DNA from: Chloroflexota bacterium
Lineage (GTDB): Bacteria; Chloroflexota; Limnocylindria; P2-11E
Assembly: GCA_005889445.1 (NCBI GenBank)
Contig: VBGS01000099.1
Coordinates: 1 to 8,649 of the forward strand
Length of the DNA: 8,649 nucleotides
Direction: 5' to 3'
A program made the translations under genes and the position numbers. Shown here one piece after another: positions 1 to 6,694 of this stretch. The notes below the pieces were generated by a model, which made no database searches, had not been told where the DNA came from, and saw nothing but the letters and a program-made list of their open reading frames with translations. The stretch's first letter is position 1, and every line of letters starts with the position of its first letter.

Positions 1-869
1 GGCGGGGACTCCGGTGCCGCAGGCTCGGGCTCGGCGAAGGCGCTGAAGCGCTCCGCCATCGCCGCGTCGAGGTCGGGGCGGCGCTCGCTCCGCGGCTCCG
101 CCTGATCGGACGAGGACGGGGCTTCGGACACGGCGGGTTGCTCCGTTGCTTCTGGCGCGGCTGTCTCTGGAGTGGGCGAGGTCGCTTCCCACCACTTCTC
201 CGCGGGCTCCTCCTCGCGGATCGGCTCCGTTGGCGCGGCGGGCTCGGGCGGTGGCGGCGCGGCCTCAGCGACCGGCGCCGGCTCAGGCTCACGCGCGACC
301 TCCTGCTTTGGGGCGTACGCGGTCTGCGGAGCGACAGCCTCGATGACGCCGTCTCGCACCAGGCCCGCCAGAAGGGTCAGGGTGTCCATGCGTCCCACGC
401 GTAGCTGATCCGCGATCGCGGCGACGTCGCGCTCGCCGTTCACCGCGAGGAGCGCGCGCCAGCGTTCTGGCGTGAACGTGACCGCGCCCTGATCGGCGGC
501 CCTCTCGGACAGCCTGAACCGAAGGCTGTCGCTCGGGATCTGCTCGCGGATCGAGGCGAGGCGATCGCGTGACTCGGCGGCGCGCCTCAGGACCGAGACG
601 AGGTCACCCGATTCCAGATTCGCATCGGGTGCTGACGCCCACGGGGTGAACTCGAAATCGGCCTCGCCGATCCCGAAGATCGCGCCGAGCGCGTTCTCAC
701 CGGCTTCGCTCTCCATGACCGCGGCGACGAGCCGACCGCTTGCGAATCCAAGCGCGCCCACCTGTGACCCGCTCCGTATCTGCAGCTCTCCGGTCTTGGA
801 GGTCCCCGCGAGCAGTCCGATGACAGATTCGAGCGGAAAATCGCTCGTCGACCCCCGAAGGGTCGTCAC
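1..869 (-). CDS. PATAN (DUF4388) domain protein with winged-helix-like segment, C-terminus cut by window edge
   Basis: My own reverse-strand reading gives 289 codons with no stop from a GTG at 869 to the window edge, so the protein is partial at its C-terminus. Residues about 10-75 fit the PATAN/DUF4388 pattern: a helix with LESVIGLL, then TGELQI, GALGFASGRLVAA and an acidic stretch ending DFEF. Residues about 132-180 (TFTPERWRALLAVNGERDV through LTLLAGLVRDGVIEA) look like the winged-helix segment often following this domain. From about 185 on, the chain is a Pro/Glu/Ala-rich, probably disordered linker. PATAN proteins are linked to signalling and response regulation in bacteria; the exact role here is unknown. 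The GTG start overlaps the TGA of the upstream ABC ATPase gene (GTGA), with a GAGG 10 nt upstream, which points to translational coupling. There is no signal peptide, so it is likely cytoplasmic. The domain call is good; the function is open. Confidence 0.82.
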   Translation of the reverse strand, partial: MTTLRGSTSDFPLESVIGLLAGTSKTGELQIRSGSQVGALGFASGRLVAAVMESEAGENALGAIFGIGEADFEFTPWASAPDANLESGDLVSVLRRAAESRDRLASIREQIPSDSLRFRLSERAADQGAVTFTPERWRALLAVNGERDVAAIADQLRVGRMDTLTLLAGLVRDGVIEAVAPQTAYAPKQEVAREPEPAPVAEAAPPPPEPAAPTEPIREEEPAEKWWEATSPTPETAAPEATEQPAVSEAPSSSDQAEPRSERRPDLDAAMAERFSAFAEPEPAAPESP

Positions 870-1951
870 CGTAACGCGGCCTCGGTCTGTTTGTCGAAGA
901 CGTGCAGCTTCCGCAGGTTGAACCCGACGCGCAGCGTCTGCCCCGGTCGCGTCTGCGTGTCCGTGCCGACTCGCGCGACGAACGTCTGCGAGTCAGCGGC
1001 GAGGATGAGCTGGAGCTCGTTCCCCAGGAACTCCACGACGTCGACACGCGCCTCGACCGGAAGCTGTCCGTCCTGCCGTGCATGCGCGAGATCGACGATG
1101 TCCTCGGGGCGCACGCCGAGGATCACGTCCTTGCCCACGGCATCGGCGGCCTTGCCCGACACCGGCGCCTTGAAGAACCCGGCGTCGGCAACCGCCTGGC
1201 CCTGCGAGCTCGCAACTTTCGCCGGGAAGAAGTTCATCGACGGCGATCCGATAAAGCCTGCGACGAAGAGGTTCGCGGGACGCTCATGCAGACTCTCGGG
1301 CGTGTCCAGCTGCTGGAGCTGCCCGGCGTTCATCACGGCGATGCGGTCGCCCATCGTCATCGCTTCGACCTGGTCGTGCGTCACGTAGATCGTGGTGCGC
1401 TTGATGCGCTGGTGGAGCTTCTGCAGCATCGCTCGTGTCTGGATGCGAAGCTTCGCATCGAGATTGGAAAGCGGCTCGTCCATCAGGAACACCGCGGGCT
1501 CGCGCGCGATCGCTCGGCCGACGGCGACACGCTGCCGCTGCCCACCCGAGAGCTCCTTCGGCTTGCGCTTGAGGAGCTGTCCGATGCCGAGCATCCCGCC
1601 GACCTCGTTCACGCGTCGCTCGATCTCCTGTTTGGGCACGTTCCGCAGCTTGAGTCCGAAGGCGATGTTGTCGTACACGCTCATGTGCGGATAGAGCGCG
1701 TAGTTCTGGAAGACCATGGCGATATCGCGATCCTTCGGGGCGACGTCATTGACGACACGCTCGCCGATGAGGATGTTGCCGCTCGTTTGCTCCTCGAGTC
1801 CGGCGAGCATGCGCAGCGCGGTGGTCTTGCCGCAGCCCGACGGTCCGACGAGGACGAGGAACTCGCCGTCGCGCACGGCGATGTTCAGGTCGTTCACCGC
1901 GGTGACATCGCCGAACTTCTTGAAGACGTGGTCGTAGGTGACGGTCGCCAT
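866..1951 (-). CDS. MalK/UgpC/MsmK-type sugar ABC transporter ATP-binding protein
   Basis: This 361-aa ATPase should energise import of a sugar or polyol through an inner-membrane ABC permease. Walker A is GPSGCGKT at residues 36-43, the Q-loop glutamine is Q82, the signature LSGGQ is at 134-138, Walker B ends in D158-E159, and the H-loop histidine is H192. Residues from about 235 on form the C-terminal regulatory OB-fold typical of MalK relatives, with GSPSMNFF and GVRPEDI. Length and domain order are normal for the family. The ATG at 1951 directly precedes the conserved N-terminus. No permease or binding protein lies beside it, so it may serve several importers as MsmK/MsiK do; this is inference. 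Substrate cannot be read from sequence, so no gene symbol is given. The next gene downstream, a PATAN protein, overlaps it by 4 nt. A possible near-leaderless -10 box lies just upstream. Confidence 0.96.
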   Translation of the reverse strand: MATVTYDHVFKKFGDVTAVNDLNIAVRDGEFLVLVGPSGCGKTTALRMLAGLEEQTSGNILIGERVVNDVAPKDRDIAMVFQNYALYPHMSVYDNIAFGLKLRNVPKQEIERRVNEVGGMLGIGQLLKRKPKELSGGQRQRVAVGRAIAREPAVFLMDEPLSNLDAKLRIQTRAMLQKLHQRIKRTTIYVTHDQVEAMTMGDRIAVMNAGQLQQLDTPESLHERPANLFVAGFIGSPSMNFFPAKVASSQGQAVADAGFFKAPVSGKAADAVGKDVILGVRPEDIVDLAHARQDGQLPVEARVDVVEFLGNELQLILAADSQTFVARVGTDTQTRPGQTLRVGFNLRKLHVFDKQTEAALR

Positions 1952-1961
1952 CTCTGTCGCA

Positions 1962-1967
1962 AGTATC
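1962..1967 (-). promoter_or_regulatory. Candidate -10 box for the ABC ATPase gene
   Basis: Read on the minus strand this is GATACT (4 of 6 matches to TATAAT), followed by 10 nt and the ATG at 1951. Transcription starting about 7 nt after the box would leave a leader of only 3-4 nt. No clear -35 was found. It is weaker than the other start-proximal boxes in the window. Confidence 0.35.
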
Positions 1968-1993
1968 CCTCACCGTGGTCCGGGGGGCATTGC

Positions 1994-1999
1994 TAGCCT
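1994..1999 (+). promoter_or_regulatory. Candidate leaderless-type -10 box upstream of the dehydrogenase operon
   Basis: TAGCCT is followed by exactly 6 nt and an ATG at 2006, the spacing expected for a leaderless transcript. The same geometry occurs upstream of the secreted-protein gene (7418-7423) and nearly so upstream of xylA (4061-4066). If real, transcription starts at or next to 2006, which rules out a longer dehydrogenase start at the in-frame GTG at 1975. There is no recognisable -35. Confidence 0.42.
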
Positions 2000-2005
2000 T
2001 TGCCG

Positions 2006-2068
2006 ATGGTCCGGCGCCCTTGTCCAGGCCCACTCTCGCGCCTGGTCCCCGCGTCACACCGCCGATGA
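2006..2068 (+). CDS. Possible 20-codon leader ORF overlapping the dehydrogenase start
   Basis: ATG at 2006 opens a 20-residue ORF (beginning MVRRPCPGPL, rich in Arg and Pro) that ends in TGA at 2066-2068. Its stop overlaps the ATG of the dehydrogenase at 2065 as ATGA. The ATG lies 6 nt after a TAGCCT -10 box, so it could be translated from a leaderless mRNA. The dehydrogenase ATG has no Shine-Dalgarno of its own, so ribosomes finishing this ORF could re-initiate there. The peptide has no recognisable family and no obvious attenuation codons such as a run of one amino acid. Chance occurrence in GC-rich DNA is possible, so confidence is low. Confidence 0.32.
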   Translation: MVRRPCPGPLSRLVPASHRR

Positions 2069-3129
2069 GGACGTATCGCATCGCGTGCCTGCCCGGCGAC
2101 GGCGTTGGCCGCGAGGTGCTGCCGATCGGAGTCGATGCGGTCCGCCGCGCCGGCGAGATCACCGGCGGCTTCTCGCTCGCGACGACCGACCTCGACTGGT
2201 CGTGCGAACGGTTTCTCGAGACCGGCGCGATGATGCCCGACGACGGCCTTCGCATCCTCGAGCAGCACGATGCGATCTTCCTCGGGGCGGTCGGTTTCCC
2301 GGGTGTCCCGGATCACATAAGCCTCTGGGGCCTGCTCCTTCCGGTGCGCCAGGCCTTCGACCTGTACGTGAACCTCAGACCGATCCGCGTGCTCGACGGG
2401 ATCACCTCGCCGCTTCGGAACGGCTCTCCCACGACCGTCGACATGCTCTGCGTGCGCGAGAACACCGAGGGCGAGTACGCCGGTGTCGGAGGCTTCGCGC
2501 ACCGCGGCACTGCCGATGAGGTCGCGCTCCAGACGGCTGTCTACACGCGTCGCGGCGTCGAGCGCATCGCGCGCTACGCGTTCGAGCGCGCGCGAACGCG
2601 GCGCAAGCAGATCGCGTCGGCTACGAAGTCGAACGCGCAGCAGTACTCGAGCGTCTTGTGGGACGAGGTCGTCGACGGTGTGGCGAAGGATTTCCCCGAC
2701 GTGCGCTGCACGCGCTATCTCGTCGACGCGCTCGCCGCGCGGTTCGTGACCGCGCCGCAGTCCCTTGATGTCATCGTCGCGAGCAACCTCTTCGGCGACA
2801 TCCTCACCGACCTCGGCGCCGCGCTCCAGGGCTCGCTCGGACTCGCGGCGAGCGCGAATCTCGATCCCACACGACGTCACCCGTCGCTCTTCGAGCCGGT
2901 CCACGGATCGGCGCCCGACATCGCCGGACGCGGGCTTGCCAATCCCCTCGCGACGATCTGGGCCGGCGTCCTGATGCTTGAGCACCTCGGCGAGGCCGAC
3001 GCCGCCGCGCTGGTGATGCGCGCGATCGAAGCCGTGGCACGCGCCGGACCGAAGACGCCGGACATCGGCGGCCGCGCGACGACGAAGGAGGTCGGCGCCG
3101 CGGTCCTGAGCGCGATCGCCCCCGACTAG
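2065..3129 (+). CDS. ttuC: Tartrate/D-malate dehydrogenase family protein (TtuC/DmlA-like)
   Basis: This is a 354-aa NAD- and Mg/Mn-dependent beta-decarboxylating dehydrogenase of the isocitrate/isopropylmalate superfamily. Members of this branch oxidise tartrate or (R)-malate, the latter giving pyruvate and CO2. Hallmarks are the N-terminal LPGDGVGREV (residues 9-18), the branch-typical MPDDGL and VPDHISLWGLLLP (about 57-93), NLRP with R105, RENTEGEY (131-138, with Y138), ATKSN (K188), D221, the family signature starting NLFGDILTD (D245 and D249 bind metal), and the NAD-loop EPVHGSAPDIAG (about 277-288). The VPDHISLWGLLLP segment favours tartrate/D-malate over isopropylmalate dehydrogenase; the true substrate is unproven. 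I chose the ATG at 2065 because homology starts there. An in-frame GTG at 1975 would add 30 residues without family similarity. No Shine-Dalgarno precedes the ATG, but a leader ORF stop overlaps it. The GNAT gene begins 1 nt after its stop. Confidence 0.88.
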   Translation: MRTYRIACLPGDGVGREVLPIGVDAVRRAGEITGGFSLATTDLDWSCERFLETGAMMPDDGLRILEQHDAIFLGAVGFPGVPDHISLWGLLLPVRQAFDLYVNLRPIRVLDGITSPLRNGSPTTVDMLCVRENTEGEYAGVGGFAHRGTADEVALQTAVYTRRGVERIARYAFERARTRRKQIASATKSNAQQYSSVLWDEVVDGVAKDFPDVRCTRYLVDALAARFVTAPQSLDVIVASNLFGDILTDLGAALQGSLGLAASANLDPTRRHPSLFEPVHGSAPDIAGRGLANPLATIWAGVLMLEHLGEADAAALVMRAIEAVARAGPKTPDIGGRATTKEVGAAVLSAIAPD

Positions 3130-3130
3130 G

Positions 3131-3658
3131 GTGCCCGGCGCGCTCGCGATCCGTCCCGCGCGCGAGGAGGACATCGCGGACCTCGTCGACGTGCACATCG
3201 CCTCGTGGCGAGCGGCGTATCGCGGCCAGGTACCCGACGAGGTCCTGGACGGCCTGGATGCGACGCGCGGGCGTCGCGACCGGATCTGGCGCGAGATGCT
3301 CGCCGACGATCGTCAACGCGCCCTCGTCGCGGAGCGCGACGGCAAGGTCGTGGGCTTCGTCAACCTGGGTCCGGCGCATCCGCCGGTGGATCCGGCGATC
3401 GGCGAGCTCCACGCGATCTACCTCCATCCGGCGGCATGGGACCAAGGGGTCGGCCGCGCGCTCTTCCGTCAGGGAGAGGACGCGCTTCGCTCGCTCGGCT
3501 ACCGCTCGGCGATCCTCTGGGTCCTCGAGACGAACCGCCGCGCGCGCGACTTCTACGAGGCGGCCGGATGGCGCGCCGACGGCGAGACCAAGATCGAGCA
3601 GCGGGAACGCTGGACCCTCCACGAGGTGCGCTACTCGCGGACGTGGCCGGCCTCGTAG
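3131..3658 (+). CDS. GNAT family N-acetyltransferase
   Basis: This 175-aa protein carries a single GNAT domain, predicted to transfer acetyl from acetyl-CoA to an amine. The N-terminal IRPAREEDIADLVDVH (about 7-22) and SWRAAYRG match the usual first strand and helix. Motif A is ELHAIYLHPAAWDQGVGRALF (about 92-112), with Q105-G-V-G-R-A as the acetyl-CoA pyrophosphate loop. Motif B is seen at ETNRRARDFYEAAGWRADGE (about 133-152). The acceptor cannot be inferred. The GTG start at 3131 lies 1 nt after the stop of the dehydrogenase, so the two are almost certainly co-transcribed. The N-terminal match begins by residue 6, which supports this start. The 118-aa unknown gene follows after 16 nt. Confidence 0.9.
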   Translation: MPGALAIRPAREEDIADLVDVHIASWRAAYRGQVPDEVLDGLDATRGRRDRIWREMLADDRQRALVAERDGKVVGFVNLGPAHPPVDPAIGELHAIYLHPAAWDQGVGRALFRQGEDALRSLGYRSAILWVLETNRRARDFYEAAGWRADGETKIEQRERWTLHEVRYSRTWPAS

Positions 3659-3674
3659 CACACTGGGGCCGACG

Positions 3675-4031
3675 ATGTGCAAGTACTTCGAGGCCGACGA
3701 CGCGCTCGCGGTCGAGACAACGCGAGACATGGATCCCGACCATCCGGGAAGGCGCGTGCTGCCCGGGCTCATGAAAGCGTTCCTCACCGTGTACGAGCCG
3801 GGCGACGATCCGCATCCGTCGCTTCCGACGCTTCGCGAATTCCTCGCGACGCTGACCGACCCGGCGACAGGCCTCGTGTCGTACGACCTGCTCGGCCCGG
3901 CGCTCTCGATCGATCCGGCGCCGCTGCGTGCCCTTCCGCCGGAATACCTCGACTACCGCGTCAGCCTTGGCGCGAGCTTCGTCACCGACGAGGCGATCGA
4001 TCGCACAAACGTGCGCAACCGGCCGAACTAG
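3675..4031 (+). CDS. Hypothetical 118-aa acidic protein
   Basis: I do not recognise this protein. From the ATG at 3675 it is 118 residues, acidic, and starts MCKYFEADDALAVE. It has no signal peptide, no membrane segment and no obvious metal-binding cluster (one early Cys only). The middle (about residues 33-60) is amphipathic: VLPGLMKAFLTVYE followed by HPSLPTLREFLATLTD. The open frame extends upstream through the GNAT gene, but those codons lie antiparallel to no known domain and are a frame shadow. The ATG follows the GNAT stop by 16 nt, with only a weak TGGGG before it. Position and strand suggest it is the last gene of the dehydrogenase-GNAT operon. It looks real from its balanced composition and its fit between two genes. 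Confidence 0.66.
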   Translation: MCKYFEADDALAVETTRDMDPDHPGRRVLPGLMKAFLTVYEPGDDPHPSLPTLREFLATLTDPATGLVSYDLLGPALSIDPAPLRALPPEYLDYRVSLGASFVTDEAIDRTNVRNRPN

Positions 4032-4060
4032 CCGCCCGAGCCGAGCGCGCGCGTCGGACG

Positions 4061-4066
4061 TACTCT
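4061..4066 (+). promoter_or_regulatory. Candidate leaderless -10 box of xylAB
   Basis: TACTCT (TANNNT pattern) is followed by 7 nt and the GTG start of xylA at 4074, so the transcript would begin at or within a base of the start codon. There is no Shine-Dalgarno before xylA. The 42-nt gap 4032-4073 shows no clear -35 and no obvious operator palindrome. Confidence 0.5.
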
Positions 4067-4073
4067 GCCAGCC

Positions 4074-5240
4074 GTGAGCTTCGAACCCGCGCGCGAAGAC
4101 CGCTTCAGCGCGGGGCTCTGGTGCACCGCGTTCCGCGGCCGCGAGGTCTTCGGCCGCGAGGTGCGCGGAGAGCTCGATCCGCTCGATAACATCCGCGGCC
4201 TCGCGAAGATCGGGTGCTTCGGATTCAATTTCCACGACGACGACCTCGTCCCGTTCGGGTCCTCCGCCGCGGACACCACGCGCATCCTGAAGGATGCCCG
4301 CCGCGTCATGAACGAGACCGGGGCGTTCTGCGGGATGGCGACCTGCAACATGTTCGAGCACCCGGTCTTCAAGGACGGCGCGCTCACATCGAACGATGCG
4401 CGCGTGCGCGCCTACGCACGGCAGAAAGCGATGCGCGCGATCGACATGGGCGCCGAGCTCGGGGCGTCCGTGTTCGTGATGTGGGGAGGACGCGAGGGGC
4501 TCGAGGTCGAGGCGTCAAAGGATCCGATCGAGGCGATCGAGCGCTACCGAGAAGGGGTCGAGTTCCTGGCGAACTACATCCACGGCTCGGCGTACCAGAT
4601 GCGCATCGCGATCGAGCCGAAGCCGAACGAGCCTCGGGGCGACATCTTCCTTGCGACCGCGGGCCACGTGCTCGCGTTCGTCGCGACGCTCGACCCATCC
4701 GTACGCGAGATGGTCGGAGTCAATCCTGAGATCCAGCACTCGCGCATGGCGGGCATGAACTCGGTGCACGAGATCGCGCAGTGCATCGAGGCGGGCAAGC
4801 TCTACCACATCGATCTTGGCGCACAGAAGCCCTCGCGGTTCGACCAGGACCTCCGCTTCGGATCCGAGGACATCAAGGAGACGTTCTTCGTCGTGAAGCT
4901 CCTCGAGGAGAGCGGTTGGGACGGCACGCGCAACTTCGATGTCAAGCCTTACCGGACCGACGTGGGCGATGAGGTCTTCGATCTCATCGCGGGATGCATG
5001 CGGAGCTACCTCGTGCTCCGCGACAAGGCGCGCCGCTACGGGAAGGATCGAGAGATCCAGCAGCTCGTGGCGCAGCTCCGCATCGAGGATCCCGAGCTCG
5101 CGGACCTCTCGGAATGGTCACGCGACAACGCGAAGGCCTTGAAGGAGCGGCGCTTCGATCTGGGCGCCATGAGCGAGCGCCGGCTCGGATATCAAAAGCT
5201 CGATCAGCTCGTCTTCGATCTGTTGACCGGAGCGCGATGA
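4074..5240 (+). CDS. xylA: Xylose isomerase, class I (short, actinobacterial type)
   Basis: This enzyme interconverts D-xylose and D-xylulose (and D-glucose and D-fructose) using two divalent metals in a cytoplasmic TIM barrel. The 388-aa length matches the short Streptomyces-type class I. From memory of that family, the active-site residues keep register: catalytic H54 in NFHDDDLVPFG, F26, F94, W16 and W137 (WGGREG), metal ligands E181 and K183 in EPKPNEPRGD, E219 and H222 in NPEIQHSRMAG, D247 (HIDL), D257 and D259 (FDQDLRFG), and D289 (FDVKP). All are present, so it should be active. The GTG start at 4074 fits the family N-terminus (EDRFSAGLW) and lies 7 nt after a TACTCT box, suggesting a leaderless message. 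xylB follows with an ATGA overlap. No xylose regulator or transporter is in the window. Confidence 0.97.
   Translation: MSFEPAREDRFSAGLWCTAFRGREVFGREVRGELDPLDNIRGLAKIGCFGFNFHDDDLVPFGSSAADTTRILKDARRVMNETGAFCGMATCNMFEHPVFKDGALTSNDARVRAYARQKAMRAIDMGAELGASVFVMWGGREGLEVEASKDPIEAIERYREGVEFLANYIHGSAYQMRIAIEPKPNEPRGDIFLATAGHVLAFVATLDPSVREMVGVNPEIQHSRMAGMNSVHEIAQCIEAGKLYHIDLGAQKPSRFDQDLRFGSEDIKETFFVVKLLEESGWDGTRNFDVKPYRTDVGDEVFDLIAGCMRSYLVLRDKARRYGKDREIQQLVAQLRIEDPELADLSEWSRDNAKALKERRFDLGAMSERRLGYQKLDQLVFDLLTGAR
5229..5232 (+). promoter_or_regulatory. Shine-Dalgarno of xylB inside the xylA end
   Basis: GGAG lies 4 nt before the xylB ATG at 5237, within the last codons of xylA. Together with the ATGA stop/start overlap, it supports this start and translational coupling. 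It contrasts with the first genes of transcripts here, which lack such a site. Confidence 0.6.
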
Positions 5241-6676
5241 GGCGCGCGTTCTTGGGCATCGACTGCGGGACGCAGTCGACCAAGGTCGTGCTCGTCGACG
5301 CGAAATCGCTCCAGCCGAAGGTCATCGGACAGGCGCCGCACCAGCTGATCGAGCGCGACGACGGCACCCGCGAGCAGGAGCCGACGGAGTGGATCGGCGC
5401 GCTGATCGCCGCGGCTCGGGCGATTCCGCGCGACGTTGAGGTCGCCGGCATCGGCGTCTCCGGGCAGCAGCACGGTCTGGTCTGCCTCGATGCGGATGGC
5501 GACCCGGTGCGCCCGGCGAAGCTCTGGAACGACACGACCACCGCAGCCGAGTGCGTCGCCTTGACCGAGCGGCTCGGAGGACCAGGGCGAGTTCTCGCGC
5601 TCACCGGGAACACGTTCCTCCCCGGATACACCGCTCCCAAGGTCGAGTGGCTGCGGACACACGAGCCCGAGCGATACGCGCGCACGAAGCGCATGTGCCT
5701 ACCGCACGACTACCTCAACCTCTGGCTGACCGGCGAGTACGTGACCGAGCCGGGCGACGCCTCGGGAACCGCGTACTTCGATGTCCGCTCGCGCGAGTAC
5801 AGCGGGGCCGTGCTCGGAGCGATCGATGACGTTCGCGACTGGCACGCGACGCTGCCGCCGGTGGGCCGCTCGCTGTCGGTGATCGGCGGCCTCCGCGAGA
5901 AAGCGGCCGAAGCCCTCGGCCTGCGCGCGGGCATCCCGGTGAGCGCCGGCGGCGGCGACAACATGTGCGCCGCCATCGGGATAGGACTGACCGCGGAGGG
6001 CGCCGTGGGTGTGAGCCTCGGGACCTCCGGGACCGCGTTCGCCTACCGTGCCGCGCCAGCGCTGGATCCGAAGGGCGAGGCCTCGGCGTTCTGCGATTCC
6101 ACCGCCGGCTGGCTCCCGCTCGTCGCGACCCTCAACTGCGGCGGGGTCGTCAACTGGGTGCTCGCGCTGTTCGGCGTCGGCACCGGCGATCTCCGCACGG
6201 CGCTGCGCTCCTCACCGCCAGGCGCGAACGGACTCGCCTTCCTCCCTTATCTCGACGGCGAGCGGACGCCGAACCTTCCGAACGGCACCGGTTCGTTCGC
6301 CGGCGTTCGCTCGTCACATCGCCGAGACGACTTCATCCGCGCCGCGGTCGAAGGCGTGACGTTCGGTCTCCACTACGCATTCGGTGCGCTGCGGCGGGCG
6401 GGGGTGCACGACGAGGCCATCTGTCTGGTGGGCGGCGGGTCACAGTCGGACGAGTGGGCACAGCTCGTGGCCGACGTGATCGGGCTGCCGGTGCGACGCG
6501 GCATCGCTGAAGCCGCGGGCACGGGCGCAGCCCTCCAGGCGCGCTGGGTGATCGACGGCGAGGAGCCGATCGTGACCACCGACGGCGGATGGCAGCCGCG
6601 GCCCGACCCCGCCCTCGAGGAGGCACGCGAGCGCGTCGCGCGTCTGCGCGACCTCGCGATCGGCGGCGCGCTGTGA
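5237..6676 (+). CDS. xylB: Xylulokinase (FGGY carbohydrate kinase family)
   Basis: This 479-aa kinase phosphorylates D-xylulose with ATP to D-xylulose 5-phosphate, the entry to the pentose phosphate pathway. The two actin-like FGGY lobes are complete. The N-terminal phosphate loop is LGIDCGTQSTKVVLVD (residues 6-21), the substrate-side motif is GVSGQQHGLV (73-82), and the expected catalytic base is D241 in SAGGGDNMCAA, equivalent to D233 of E. coli XylB. LGTSGTAFAY is the second phosphate motif, and GGGSQSDEWAQLVADV with EAAGTGAAL forms the adenosine-binding region. GQQHG and the pairing with xylA favour xylulokinase over other FGGY kinases. The ATG at 5237 overlaps the xylA stop, and the frame before it has no family similarity. 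A long inverted repeat begins 18 nt after its stop. Confidence 0.96.
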   Translation: MRRAFLGIDCGTQSTKVVLVDAKSLQPKVIGQAPHQLIERDDGTREQEPTEWIGALIAAARAIPRDVEVAGIGVSGQQHGLVCLDADGDPVRPAKLWNDTTTAAECVALTERLGGPGRVLALTGNTFLPGYTAPKVEWLRTHEPERYARTKRMCLPHDYLNLWLTGEYVTEPGDASGTAYFDVRSREYSGAVLGAIDDVRDWHATLPPVGRSLSVIGGLREKAAEALGLRAGIPVSAGGGDNMCAAIGIGLTAEGAVGVSLGTSGTAFAYRAAPALDPKGEASAFCDSTAGWLPLVATLNCGGVVNWVLALFGVGTGDLRTALRSSPPGANGLAFLPYLDGERTPNLPNGTGSFAGVRSSHRRDDFIRAAVEGVTFGLHYAFGALRRAGVHDEAICLVGGGSQSDEWAQLVADVIGLPVRRGIAEAAGTGAALQARWVIDGEEPIVTTDGGWQPRPDPALEEARERVARLRDLAIGGAL

Positions 6677-6694
6677 TCGTCCGGAGTCGCCGAC

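Noticed and set aside
902..1996. 364-codon open frame on the plus strand opposite the ABC ATPase
   Set aside because: It is the antisense shadow of a gene with all ABC motifs; the translation is Arg/Glu/Asp/His-rich with no family features. Long shadows are expected at this GC content.
1975..2064. N-terminal extension of the dehydrogenase from a GTG at 1975
   Set aside because: The extra 30 residues show no family similarity, and the best -10 box (1994-1999) lies downstream of that GTG.
1993..3198. 401-codon minus-strand open frame opposite the dehydrogenase
   Set aside because: Arg-rich, low-complexity product with no motifs, while the plus strand encodes a complete dehydrogenase.
4136..4162. 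12-nt direct repeat CGGCCGCGAGGT near the start of xylA
   Set aside because: It encodes GREV twice within a segment of normal length for the family, so it is codon-level coincidence rather than an insertion.
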